DNA of 64,000 bases from Pantoea agglomerans NBRC 102470. Lineage in GTDB: Bacteria > Pseudomonadota > Gammaproteobacteria > Enterobacterales > Enterobacteriaceae. The DNA is taken from assembly GCF_001598475.1 (NCBI RefSeq), contig NZ_BCZA01000006.1, forward strand, positions 186,001-250,000. Reading direction: 5' to 3'. The number at the start of each line of letters is the position of its first letter. Within the stretch, counting starts at the first letter, position 1. Both the position numbers and the translations under genes were made by a program. Shown here piece by piece: positions 35,727-44,250 of the stretch. Under the pieces are notes generated by a model. The model made no database searches and had not been told where the DNA came from. It was given only the letters and a program-made list of their open reading frames with translations.

Positions 35727-35950
35727 TCATGAAGAGTCAATAAGTCAGCCAGGGTGAAATCAGGTCTTAATACCGGAGTCTCGGAGACCTGACTGACAGA
35801 TATTCATCACATTATCTTCTTAACAGCAACACTACTGCTCCTTCCTGCAGGCTCGTCTGTCAAAGATAGTTATATTCGCGCAGGCCTGAGGTTTGACAAA
35901 AATGATATGAATAAAGGAGGGGGCTGCGCCCTCCAGGACGCAGCCAGCTA

Positions 35951-37591
35951 TCAGAAAGAGGTCCAGTTTCCGTCTGTATCAGCAGGCGCTTCCTTCTTAA
36001 CTGCGGCTGGTGAAGATACGATTGCATGCCGGGTGGCTGTGGGATGTGAGACTGTAGCAAGCGTGAACACTGACACCGACTGCAGCAGCAGGGATGCCTG
36101 TGCCTGCAGGCTCTGCGAGGCCGACGCCGATTCTTCGACCAGCGACGCATTCTGCTGCGTCACACCATCCATCTCCGTTACGGCGATGCCAACCTGCTCA
36201 ATACCACGGGCCTGCTCGGCACTTGCAGCGGTAATTTCCTCAACGGTATCACTTAACTGACCGACCGATGACGCTATATCCGCCATCGTTGTCACAGACC
36301 GGCTCGCCAGGACGCTGCCAGCACTTACGCTTGCCGAGTTTGCCTCGATCAGCTGACGGATCTCACCGGCCGCCGTGGCGCTGCGGCTGGCCAGCGTACG
36401 AACCTCTCCGGCGACCACGGCAAAGCCACGCCCCTGTTCGCCTGCGCGCGCCGCCTCTACCGCCGCATTAAGGGCCAGGATGTTGGTCTGAAAGGCGATA
36501 CTGTCAATCACAGCCGTGATTTCCGCAATCCGGCCGGAGCTTTCACCGATAGATTTCATGGTTCCGGAAATATCGGCAGTCACTTCGTTGCCCTGACGGG
36601 CGACCTCTCGCACGTTAATGGCAAGCTGTGCCGCCTGACGGGCGTTGTCGGCATTGTTTCTGACCGTCACACTGAGCTCGCTCATGGTAGCAGCGGTCTG
36701 CTCAAGTGCGCTTGCCTGCTCCTCGGTACGCTGCGACAGGTCTGAGTTCCCCTGCGCAATCTGAAGGCTGGACGCAGCAACGCTCTCCGCATTCCGGCGT
36801 ACCGTGCTGACGGTCTGCGCCAGTGAATCCTGCATCTCCGAAACCGCAGCCAGCAGCCTGCCGGTTTCATCCCGTCCGTTAACGCGCACAGGCTGACTTA
36901 AATCGCCACGGGCAATTCGCTGAGCTGCACTAAGTGTCTCGTTCAAAGGGCGGATAATGCTGCGGGTGATGAGCCAGGCCGCTACTGAACCCAGCAAAAT
37001 TGCTGCGATACTCAGCAAAGCCAGCAGAACGGCAGAGCTACGCTTCTCACTTGCTGCTGCACTGCCGGCCTTCTGCATCTGCAGTTCCTGAAAAGACACC
37101 AGTTCCGAAATAGCCTTCAGATAGTCGACCTGTGTCTGATAGCGAGGTCCCAGCAGAAGTTGTGCGGCCTCATCACGCTTACCCGCCATTCCCAGCGCTA
37201 CAACGTCGTCCGAAAACGCCAGATACTGACTGCCGGTGCTTTTAATTAACGCAATCAGCTCACGGCTTCTGGGCGCCTTTAGTGTGGCGTCGACCTGGTC
37301 AACAGATGCGGTAATTTTGGCATACACCTTGTCATAATCTTTTTTGAAAATTGCCTTCCGGTCTGGCGTCTCCACCAGGACAATGTTGCGTACCAGCCTG
37401 CTCAGGTCAGTTGAGTAATAACGAAGACCGGTTGCAGCTGATGCTTTCTGATAGCGGCTGCCAGCCAGAGTTTCAGCGGTTTCTCCCAGCGACTGAATGC
37501 GGGTAAACCCGGTCCCTGCAACGATGACAAGAAGAAGAAGGATAAAGCCAAATGCCAAGCCGAGGCGTATGCCGATTCTGATGTTGTTCAT
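35951..37591 (-). CDS. Methyl-accepting chemotaxis protein
   Basis: A chemoreceptor of about 546 residues: helix 1 (about 8-30), a four-helix-bundle periplasmic sensor (about 31-190), helix 2 (about 191-212), HAMP, then a long cytoplasmic coiled coil with the conserved hairpin tip [20 protein letters not shown]. The last five residues are NWTSF, an xWxxF pentapeptide like the NWETF CheR-docking tail of Tar/Tsr, so it is probably a high-abundance-type receptor. ATG 37591 is used because CAGGAG precedes it. It stands alone. The ligand is unknown. Confidence 0.93.
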   Translation of the reverse strand: MNNIRIGIRLGLAFGFILLLLVIVAGTGFTRIQSLGETAETLAGSRYQKASAATGLRYYSTDLSRLVRNIVLVETPDRKAIFKKDYDKVYAKITASVDQVDATLKAPRSRELIALIKSTGSQYLAFSDDVVALGMAGKRDEAAQLLLGPRYQTQVDYLKAISELVSFQELQMQKAGSAAASEKRSSAVLLALLSIAAILLGSVAAWLITRSIIRPLNETLSAAQRIARGDLSQPVRVNGRDETGRLLAAVSEMQDSLAQTVSTVRRNAESVAASSLQIAQGNSDLSQRTEEQASALEQTAATMSELSVTVRNNADNARQAAQLAINVREVARQGNEVTADISGTMKSIGESSGRIAEITAVIDSIAFQTNILALNAAVEAARAGEQGRGFAVVAGEVRTLASRSATAAGEIRQLIEANSASVSAGSVLASRSVTTMADIASSVGQLSDTVEEITAASAEQARGIEQVGIAVTEMDGVTQQNASLVEESASASQSLQAQASLLLQSVSVFTLATVSHPTATRHAIVSSPAAVKKEAPADTDGNWTSF

Positions 37592-37861
37592 GACGCTCCT
37601 GTCTGAAATTACTGTTAGTTGAAGCAATACATTGAGAAAAAAGGGTTTTAGTTTCGTATGTCAGGTGTGGAAGTTCAGAGGTTTCAGGGGGGTGATGTAT
37701 GCGGTTTACGCAAAAAAGTCTGGCTGCAGGGTATGCGTATCGATGCACTTTCCTGTTTTAATTTATATGGATTAAAAAAAGTGCTTATTCGTTAAATCTG
37801 GTGACAGTTAAAAAAAACCGGCGCAGGGGACGTAAGGCCGGGAACCACGTCACAAAGGACA

Positions 37862-37899
37862 AAAGCTGTCGGCATACAGGCAATCATGCCGACAGCTTT
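37862..37899. repeat. Perfect 14-bp inverted repeat
   Basis: AAAGCTGTCGGCAT and its exact complement ATGCCGACAGCTTT are separated by 10 bases. There is no T-run, so it is not a clear terminator. It lies just upstream of a recombinase remnant and could mark the end of a lost mobile element. Confidence 0.75.
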
Positions 37900-37939
37900 A
37901 ACTGGTATCGGCAGGCGTGTCAGAAACTTTATCCCTGAT

Positions 37940-38262
37940 AATAGCCAGCTACTACCGGGAGAACATCAGCGGCACAAAACTTGACCGCCCGGAGCTGGGA
38001 CGCTTACTGATGGACAGTCACCACAATGATATTTTACTGGTCGAGCTGGCTGACTCGGCGTCAGCGGCAAAAACAGGGGATTGAACGGGCGCAGACACTG
38101 GGTAAATATCGGGGTAAGCAGGCAGACCGGGAGCGGCACCAAAAAGTAATGTACTACCGACAGGTTAAGAAATTAAGTATTAAGGAGATTGCAGAGACAA
38201 CCGGGTATAGTTGTTCTCAGATATATCGCATCCAGTCGCTGTATCTTACAAATCAACCATAA
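37940..38262 (+). pseudogene. Serine recombinase (resolvase/invertase), internally deleted
   Basis: The first part reads SYYRENISGTKLDRPELGRL and then ends the N-terminal domain at DILLVE. The frame then shifts and picks up at RRQRQKQGIERAQTLGKYRG with the C-terminal helix-turn-helix (LSIKEIAETTGYSCSQIYRI). The catalytic-domain middle is missing, and the N-terminus with the catalytic Ser is not present. A product from ATG 38026 would only be the DNA-binding tail. Confidence 0.8.
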
Positions 38263-38282
38263 AATAAAATGGAGTGAGAAAT

Positions 38283-38660
38283 ATGCCAGAAATAAAAAAA
38301 GTAAATTTAAAAAATTCCTTCGGGAAGTTTACTGAGAATTGGAGCCCAAGGATCGGTGGGGATATAAACGATTTCCAGATAAAACTGGCAAAATTTGAAG
38401 GAGAGTTTCACTGGCATCACCATGAAAATGAAGATGAACTCTTTCTGGTTACCCGTGGGAAATTGCGCATGCAATTACACGCTGAAGATGGCGGTGATGT
38501 GGTTTTGGTGGAAGGAGAATATATTATTATTCCCCGGGGAGTTGAGCACTGTCCTACTGCGGAGCCAACGTGTGACGTAGTTCTGCTTGAGCGAAACAGT
38601 ACTGTAAATACTGGTCATATTGAAAATGAACGTACCGTCCATGAACTAAAATCAATTTAA
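38283..38660 (+). CDS. Cupin domain protein
   Basis: A single-domain cupin of about 125 residues. Motif 1 is HWHHHENEDELFLVTRG (metal ligands His-His-Glu) and motif 2 is GEYIIIPRGVEHCP. Probably a metal-dependent small-molecule enzyme or binding protein; mannose-6-phosphate isomerase-like cupins look similar. ATG 38283 has GGAG at 8 bases; a GTG at 38274 is less likely. It follows directly after the recombinase remnant and may have travelled with it. Confidence 0.82.
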   Translation: MPEIKKVNLKNSFGKFTENWSPRIGGDINDFQIKLAKFEGEFHWHHHENEDELFLVTRGKLRMQLHAEDGGDVVLVEGEYIIIPRGVEHCPTAEPTCDVVLLERNSTVNTGHIENERTVHELKSI

Positions 38661-39121
38661 TTAATGTATGTGATTCATACATAGTACGGCGAGGCCTGCA
38701 GTATTGCCACAATGCAGCTACCGCTAGCATCGCAGACAGCAGAAAAACCAGCCAGGCTGCGATATCTTTTTGCTATCTCCACATCCATCTCTCATTTCAA
38801 TAAACGCCCTGGCGTTGAAGTGGGAGTATTTACATCGATTTACTAACGGGTAACAGAATAAAAGCTTACCCATGCTTAAAAATTAGTCTTAACGTACAAT
38901 GTTTTCCGTTTTCCATACGGAGCCCAATAACTCTAGTGGCGGAAGGCGGACTGACGGCAGGCTAAGGTCCGTTATGAGCGAGGAGCGGACATTTACTGAC
39001 GACAAATAAATATTAAACATAAAGTCCCAGTACCGAGCCGCGTCAGAAAGGCTCCACTGTACAAAATTAGGCTGGTTCAGATATGTTACTCCCTAGTGCA
39101 ACCCTATTCACGGAGTACACC
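38661..39121. other. Intergenic with one hairpin unit
   Basis: About 460 bases without a convincing gene. Contains the repeat unit at 38936-38990. Confidence 0.5.
38936..38990 (-). repeat. Hairpin unit, copy 7 (degraded forward plus reverse hairpin)
   Basis: The reverse hairpin at 38967-38990 has arms GTCCGTT and AGCGGAC around ATGAGCGAGG. Upstream GGCGGACTGACGGCAGGCTA is the spacer also seen (degraded) at 26380-26398 and 39447-39472. Confidence 0.7.
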
Positions 39122-39364
39122 ATGCCGGAGTTCTGTTTTTTTAAAAAGGGCAAGCATATCGCCGCCCTGGAAAGAACTGACGCGGAAAAATCTGCTCAAC
39201 TGGCCAGTGACGGCTGGGAAAAGCAGTTTGAAGAGGTTCGCGCTGCCGATGCTGAAAGTGCGCTCACCAGGCTAGCGGACATGCGGAAAGAGGAAGTCAC
39301 GACGGAGCGAGCTTTCGTAACGGGTTCTGTATTCAGCAGTCTCCTAACGGTCATTCTCAAGTAA
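39122..39364 (+). CDS. Small protein of unknown function (MPEFCFF-type)
   Basis: An 80-residue protein: a beta-like N-terminus (MPEFCFFKKGKHIAAL), a charged middle with heptad-like Ala/Leu/Glu content, and a short hydrophobic C-terminus (GSVFSSLLTVILK). CGGAG lies 7 bases before this ATG, so an upstream start at 39083 is rejected. Flanked on both sides by hairpin repeats. Family unknown. Confidence 0.6.
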   Translation: MPEFCFFKKGKHIAALERTDAEKSAQLASDGWEKQFEEVRAADAESALTRLADMRKEEVTTERAFVTGSVFSSLLTVILK

Positions 39365-39429
39365 CGACCAGCTGGCAGCGTTGTATGACTCTGCCAGCCC
39401 CTTGCTTTTAACATAAAGCTATTATGCCT

Positions 39430-39496
39430 CTTCTGTTTCTGGCACAGAACGGACTGTCTACCTCGGCTAAAGGTCCGCTTTGAGCGAGAAGCGGAC
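39430..39496. repeat. Hairpin pair, copies 8 and 9 (forward plus reverse)
   Basis: The clearest complete unit: a forward hairpin with CTGGCAC loop at about 39430-39452, a 20-base spacer with CTCGGCTAAAG, then a perfect reverse hairpin at 39473-39496 (GTCCGCTT, TGAGCGAG, AAGCGGAC). Two imperfectly inverted hairpins in one unit recall REP/BIME architecture. Confidence 0.78.
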
Positions 39497-39523
39497 GTAG
39501 TAACCGCATTGATTGTAAGTGGG

Positions 39524-40441
39524 TCAGGTATTGTTAGTTATGCTTCTGAGCATGTCCAAAATGAGCTTTGCTGCTGTCCCTTCATGATCTAAATCAGGAT
39601 CATAAATGGTCATTGTAATGCCACAGCAGCGCATATTTCTGAAAAGTTCGCGACAGAGATTTACAAGTGTTTCAGAAGACAAACCGGGATTGCCGGGACA
39701 ATCAACTGCAGACATTTCAGAACTGTCCAGGACATCCATATCAAGATGAATCCAGTAGGGCATTTCAGGAAAAATGTTAAGCCGCTCGAATATCACATTG
39801 ATGAGATGATGATCAGGCAACTTAAGCGCGTCAAAAATAGTTATACGCCGGATATCAGTGCCTACAATGTCAGGCCATTCATAATCTTCCAGGAGCGACT
39901 CACGCTCTCCCAACTGAATCACTGCGTCATCCTGAACCAGGGATCCTTCGATACCGGGCCATGCAGTCAGTAATGGCTCTCCCCGACCGGTAACGAGTGC
40001 CAAATCCATTCCGGCCGCAGCGCCTGGTCGTGCTCCTGGTTCTCGCTTCCAGTTGCCGGGATGACGGAAATCGCTGTGGCCGTCAATATGCACAAGTGCA
40101 AGTTGCCCTAACTGACGCCTGCTGCCCAGCAAGGCTCCGGGCAGGATGGCGCAGTCGCCTCCGATAACAACGGGCTTTAAGTTGCGATGATGCGCCGCCT
40201 CTACTTCATCAGCCAATCGTAGATTAAGTTGTCTGAGCTTGTGACCGTTCAGGATATCAGTACCTGGCTCACATTCAGGACTGTATTCAGGGCAGGGAAC
40301 AGTAACAAAGTTACAAGAGGGAAACATTTTATCGAGTCCGTGGTGCATGAGAACTGCTGGCGCACGGAATGTGCCCGGTATGTGCCCTTCATAAAGAGGG
40401 TTGAGACCAAGACTAGACGGGACAAGAATTATTTTTTCCAT
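39524..40441 (-). CDS. Arginase/agmatinase family hydrolase
   Basis: A ureohydrolase-fold protein of about 305 residues. Metal-binding motifs are in order: VIGGDCA (GGDH-like but with Cys for His), HIDGHSDF (DAHxD-like with Gly for Ala) and HLDMDVLDSSEMSAVD. The GGDC and DGHSD variants are typical of the arginase-like group annotated broadly, so true arginase activity is uncertain. ATG 40441 (AGG at 6 bases) is used. Confidence 0.85.
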   Translation of the reverse strand: MEKIILVPSSLGLNPLYEGHIPGTFRAPAVLMHHGLDKMFPSCNFVTVPCPEYSPECEPGTDILNGHKLRQLNLRLADEVEAAHHRNLKPVVIGGDCAILPGALLGSRRQLGQLALVHIDGHSDFRHPGNWKREPGARPGAAAGMDLALVTGRGEPLLTAWPGIEGSLVQDDAVIQLGERESLLEDYEWPDIVGTDIRRITIFDALKLPDHHLINVIFERLNIFPEMPYWIHLDMDVLDSSEMSAVDCPGNPGLSSETLVNLCRELFRNMRCCGITMTIYDPDLDHEGTAAKLILDMLRSITNNT

Positions 40442-40585
40442 AAAAAACCTGATTTTAACTGGGTTGAGTACCACAGAAACTAAGCTTTCTTACGAAACAG
40501 CTTTGTCGCCGAGATAAAATTCGAGGTGTTAACCTGTGCCAGAACGCACAAGGTTCGCTATAAGTGAGAGGCTGACATCCATATT

Positions 40586-40795
40586 TTAACGTTTATATCG
40601 CCGTTTCCACTCATCTACGACATCACCCAAATTCTTAGGGGTAGCATTACTTATCCAGATCATAAATTCACGATTGAATCGGAAATTCTCTCCACACTCT
40701 TTGATCATAAAACGGCGAACGTTTTGTGTGTTTTTGTAATTTTTATCAATGATGGTCGAACGTGTTAGTGAGGAGCTATGCCAATCAGTTTCCAT
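40586..40795 (-). CDS. DUF6434 family small protein, copy B
   Basis: A 69-residue paralogue of 35429-35638 (METDWHSSSLTR..., YKNTQNVRRFM, KNLGDVVDEWKRR). Both copies are on the same strand, 5.2 kb apart, separated by the chemoreceptor, recombinase scar, cupin and arginase genes. This suggests a segment was duplicated or inserted between them, or that each was acquired separately. Confidence 0.85.
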   Translation of the reverse strand: METDWHSSSLTRSTIIDKNYKNTQNVRRFMIKECGENFRFNREFMIWISNATPKNLGDVVDEWKRRYKR

Positions 40796-41006
40796 TTTTC
40801 CAGTTCCCGTAATGAGTGGTTTTAAATAAAAATTAGTACTCCACTTTAGTCAGGGAAGCTGAAATTTCTCAAGGTCTGCTCCGGGAAAAAAGCGGTCTGA
40901 AACGCGGCCCCATGCCTCCAGTGCGTTTTAACCTGCCACAACCCGTCAAAACAGAGGTGCGCTTGTTAGCCGAGCTCAATATCGACTGGCGGGCCTGCTA
41001 CTGCAG

Positions 41007-41210
41007 TCAATCGAGCGGTTCAGGCATTGACTGGACCTTTTTCAGGAAATCCACAAAAGCGCGCAGAGGTGCTGAAATAAAGCGGCTGGGAAAGTAGAGC
41101 CAGGGACCTTCAAATTCGGGCCACCACTCCGGAAGCAGATGCAGCAGTTCACCCGTCGTAAAGCAGGGCTGCAGCCAGTTTTCAAAGACGGCGACAGCCG
41201 GTTGCTGTCG
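41007..41210 (-). pseudogene. LysR family regulator, C-terminal remnant
   Basis: The minus-strand frame reads ...VFENWLQPCFTTGELLHLLP, then PWLYFPSRFISAPLRAFVDF and a stop: the last 60 or so residues of a LysR substrate-binding domain. Helix-turn-helix and most of the effector domain are gone. The break point at about 41200 abuts an SDR gene that has lost its own N-terminus, so one deletion explains both. Confidence 0.78.
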
Positions 41211-41789
41211 GAAGGCATTAAAGTGCGGCTGGCTATCATTGACGTGAAAGACCAGAAAAGTGTTGATGCGGCCGTCGGGCAGATAAAGTCAGAAGATGGA
41301 AAACTAGATGTGCTGATCAATAATGCGGGTATTCCCGGAACCTGGCCCATCGCGCCTGAGTCGCAGAGCATCAGCGATATTATGACGGTGTATAACACCA
41401 ACGTTTTCGGCGTCATCAGAGTAACGCAGGCTTTTCTGCCGCTGCTCAAACTGGGTGAGGAACCCCGGATTATCATGGTCAGCAGCGGGCTGGGATCGCT
41501 GGAATGGGTATCTGACAAAGCGCATCCCTACTCTCAGGTAGCGGCACTGGGCTATACCAGTTCCAAAACGGCATTAAATGGCGTTACGGTGGCATTTGCC
41601 AATTCACTGTCTGAGTATGGCATCAGCGTAAACGCAGTTGACCCGGGATATACGGCCACCGATTTTAACGGACATACCGGTTATCGAACTGTATCCCAGG
41701 CGGCCAGGGGGATCGTCTGGCTCGCTGCTGAAGTATCCCAGACAATCACCGCAGGATTCTTTTTGGATGGAGAGCGTGCACCCTGGTGA
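41190..41789 (+). pseudogene. Short-chain dehydrogenase/reductase, N-terminally truncated
   Basis: About 195 residues of an SDR: VLINNAGIPGTW, the catalytic Ser in IIMVSSGLGSLEW, the YTSSK active-site Tyr/Lys and a C-terminal GFFLDGE are intact. The cofactor-binding TGxxxGIG start (about 45 residues) is absent. The frame stays open back to an ATG at 41139, but that extension reads through the antisense of the LysR remnant. A dead dehydrogenase unless it acts without its own Rossmann motif. Confidence 0.8.
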
Positions 41790-42195
41790 ATCTCGTCTAA
41801 TAAAAGCATTCCACCTGCCTGAATGGGGCAGGTTGGTTGACGGGTTGCGGCAGAACGCCAGGCGTGTCGTGCGCAGTCGGTTCTCAAATATGTCCGAATC
41901 ATCCTGAAGGAAAATAAGCGGCTCAATGTTTCTTAGCGCATCTGAATGTAATTAATGGCCGCCTCAGGCACGGATCGTACAGAAAGTTAGGTCATAAGGT
42001 CCGCTTTGAATGAAAAGTGGACCCAGACCTACAGGCTGGTCATCAGCCGGGGTAGTTTCTGAAGTTAAACGGCAGTTTTGCAAAAAATGACAACAGATAA
42101 CGATGACCGAATAAATTTATCTGAAATGCGGTCACGCCACGAGCGAGATACACACACACTGGATTTACTGCCCTGTAAATACACATACTGACCAA
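41790..42195. other. Intergenic with one hairpin repeat
   Basis: About 400 bases, no supported gene. Contains the hairpin at 41999-42022. Confidence 0.45.
41999..42022 (-). repeat. GTCCGCT hairpin, copy 10 (reverse type)
   Basis: Arms GTCCGCTT and AAGTGGAC around TGAATGAA, with one G-T-compatible change in the 3' arm. A reverse-type member. Confidence 0.65.
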
Positions 42196-42543
42196 TTATG
42201 GCTGTTCAGGTGAATCAGTCGCCTGCTTCCCATATCCAGACAACATTGCCGTAGCTTCATCCATCCGTTGTCGATCAAGTTTATAGAACACCCAGTTCTT
42301 GATACGTTTCGATGTCACAATCCCAGCCTTAGCAAGAATTTGCAGATGGCCTGTCACGGTGGGCTGACTCAGACCAATTTTTTCGGTGATAAATCCGACA
42401 CACACACCATCCTTAACCAGATCGCCGTCCTGCTGCACCGGAAAATGTGACTCTGGATCGGACAGCCATTCAACAATCACGAGCCGATGCTCATTACCAA
42501 GGGCACGAAAAATATCGGCCATTAATGTCTTTGAGTTGTGCAT
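42196..42543 (-). CDS. ArsR/SmtB family winged-helix regulator
   Basis: A 115-residue dimeric winged-helix protein (IFRALGNEHRLVIVEWL, recognition helix LSQPTVTGHLQILAKAGI, wing NWVFYKL). It has a single Cys and no ELCVCDL metal box, so it probably does not sense arsenic or cadmium. It is divergent from a PLP-dependent enzyme 51 bases away, and a perfect ATATAG-N8-CTATAT palindrome covers its own start codon, predicting tight autoregulation. Confidence 0.9.
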   Translation of the reverse strand: MHNSKTLMADIFRALGNEHRLVIVEWLSDPESHFPVQQDGDLVKDGVCVGFITEKIGLSQPTVTGHLQILAKAGIVTSKRIKNWVFYKLDRQRMDEATAMLSGYGKQATDSPEQP

Positions 42544-42561
42544 ATAGTCAATCGCCTATAT
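42542..42561. promoter_or_regulatory. Putative ArsR operator
   Basis: A perfect inverted repeat ATATAG-N8-CTATAT in the 51-base gap between the divergent ArsR and PLP-enzyme genes. It begins within the ArsR start codon. A second, degenerate TATATA repeat follows at about 42557-42578. Confidence 0.65.
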
Positions 42562-42594
42562 AGTCATTTTCTTATATAACTTTAGGGGCATACT

Positions 42595-43587
42595 ATGACA
42601 AACCACAGACAAAGGCTAACAGACAGTTTCACGCTGAAAGATATTTATGCCGCTTCCGGGCGAATTAAATCAACAGTATGCAAAACTCCACTGGAGCCTT
42701 CCCACTCGCTGTCTGCTCTTGTCGGGACGGAGGTCAGGCTTAAGATGGAAAATCTTCAGCATACGGGTAGCTTTAAGCTGAGAGGTGCTGCAAACGTTCT
42801 TGCCAGTCTTAATGCAGACCAGCGACGTGCCGGCGTCATCGCCCCGACGGCAGGGAATCATGGTTTAGGGCTTGCCTGTGCGGGACATGCGGCAGGCATA
42901 CCCGTATCCATATTCTTACCGTTTTCAGCAGACCCGATTAAGGTTTCTGCAATGAAAAGTTATGGTGCGCAGGTTACGTTTTTTGACGACATTGAAGACG
43001 CAAGGCAGGAAGCCATTGTCGCAGCGCAACAGTCCGGCGCAACGTTCGTCTCGGCCTATAATAATCAGCAGATGATTGCCGGAGGCGGCACCGTCGGTCT
43101 GGAAATCATGGAAGACTGGCCAGACGCTGACGTTATTCTCGTGAACATTGGCGGCGGCGGGCTGGCCTCCGGTATCGCAACAGCCATCAAGGGCATAAAC
43201 CCTGCAGCCGAAGTGTGGGCAGTGCAGAGTGAAGCAAGCCCGACGTTTGAGCGCTGGAAAGAAGCTGGTGAGGCGATCCCTGTGGAAATATCGTCGTCAA
43301 TCGCCGAAGGCATAAGTGGCTATATAGAGCCTGAAGCGATGACCTGGCCACTTATACGCGATCGTGTCGATCGTGTTCTTCTGGTTTCAGAAGCCGAAAT
43401 TAAAGCAGCGATGCTGTTAATGCTTAATCTGCACAGCCATGTTGTAGAGCCTTCAGGCGTACCCGCAGTTGCGGCAGCCATCCGTTATGCAAAAGAACTG
43501 AGCGGGCGTAAAGTTGTCTGTGTGGTGAGCGGTAGAAACATATCGGGTTCCCGCTATCTCAAATTAGTTAATGAGGCGTCACTATGA
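42595..43587 (+). CDS. PLP-dependent threonine dehydratase-like / hydroxyaspartate ammonia-lyase-like enzyme
   Basis: A 330-residue fold-type II PLP enzyme. The PLP Lys is Lys61 in TGSFKLRGA, the phosphate cup is GGGGLASG and an SGRNISGS-type end follows. There is no regulatory ACT domain, so it matches catabolic threonine dehydratase, serine racemase or threo-3-hydroxyaspartate ammonia-lyase types. These eliminate ammonia from hydroxy-amino acids. Probably controlled by the divergent ArsR. The ribosome binding site is AGGGG. Confidence 0.88.
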   Translation: MTNHRQRLTDSFTLKDIYAASGRIKSTVCKTPLEPSHSLSALVGTEVRLKMENLQHTGSFKLRGAANVLASLNADQRRAGVIAPTAGNHGLGLACAGHAAGIPVSIFLPFSADPIKVSAMKSYGAQVTFFDDIEDARQEAIVAAQQSGATFVSAYNNQQMIAGGGTVGLEIMEDWPDADVILVNIGGGGLASGIATAIKGINPAAEVWAVQSEASPTFERWKEAGEAIPVEISSSIAEGISGYIEPEAMTWPLIRDRVDRVLLVSEAEIKAAMLLMLNLHSHVVEPSGVPAVAAAIRYAKELSGRKVVCVVSGRNISGSRYLKLVNEASL

Positions 43588-43792
43588 AGAAACAGAGCGG
43601 AGTTAAGGTCGGCTGAGCTCATATTGCACAACGTTCTTATCATAACGGCTTCATTCATTACGCAGGCTTTGAGGTAGTGCCGCCTTTGACGGCCTGCCGT
43701 TTAACAGCCTTTTCGCTTAAAATTCTATGGTTCGTTTAAGGGAATGTCAGGCATCATCAAAAAATATTTTTGTCATACAAGGAGTAAGACTA

Positions 43793-44233
43793 ATGAATAT
43801 AAATATAAGAACAGCCCGGGCTTCTGATGTTGACAGTATTTTCGAAGTCAGAACCTCAGTGCTCGAGAATTATTTGAGTCGTGAAGAAATGCGTCAGATG
43901 GGGATCACCGAAAGCGTCGTGGCGGATATGATTGAAAAGAATTTATGCGCCTGGGTTGCGGCTGAAAGCGAAAAAATAGTCGGCTTTTCAATGATTTTAC
44001 CGGATGAAGGCTGTCTTTTTGCGGCCTTTGTTCTCCCGGAATATGAAGGCCAGGGGATAGGTCGCAGGCTGGTTTTTCTCGCCGAGCAGGAATTATTCAA
44101 ACATCATGAGATTGCCTGGCTGGAAACCGATAAAAATAGTCGCGCGGCGAAATTTTACATGCAGCTCGGCTGGGGCAATAAAAAAGAGATTAACGATACC
44201 GATATCAAACTGGAGAAACATCGCAGCGCGTAA
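43793..44233 (+). CDS. GNAT family N-acetyltransferase
   Basis: A 146-residue GNAT protein with N-terminal strand INIRTARASDVDSIFEVR, acetyl-CoA pyrophosphate loop EGQGIGRRLV (the R/Q-x-x-G-x-G/A motif) and the C-terminal WLETDKNSRAAKFYMQLGW pattern. It acetylates an amine on an unknown small molecule or protein. AAGGAG fixes the start at 43793. It follows the PLP enzyme by 205 bases and could share its promoter, though the gap suggests otherwise. Confidence 0.9.
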   Translation: MNINIRTARASDVDSIFEVRTSVLENYLSREEMRQMGITESVVADMIEKNLCAWVAAESEKIVGFSMILPDEGCLFAAFVLPEYEGQGIGRRLVFLAEQELFKHHEIAWLETDKNSRAAKFYMQLGWGNKKEINDTDIKLEKHRSA

Positions 44234-44250
44234 TCCACTGCCATTTTCAT

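Noticed and set aside
37592..37800. Sigma-28 promoter for the chemoreceptor
   Set aside because: The best candidate (GTATCGAT with a TTTTAA) has the wrong spacing and poor match, unlike the exact promoter of cheZ.
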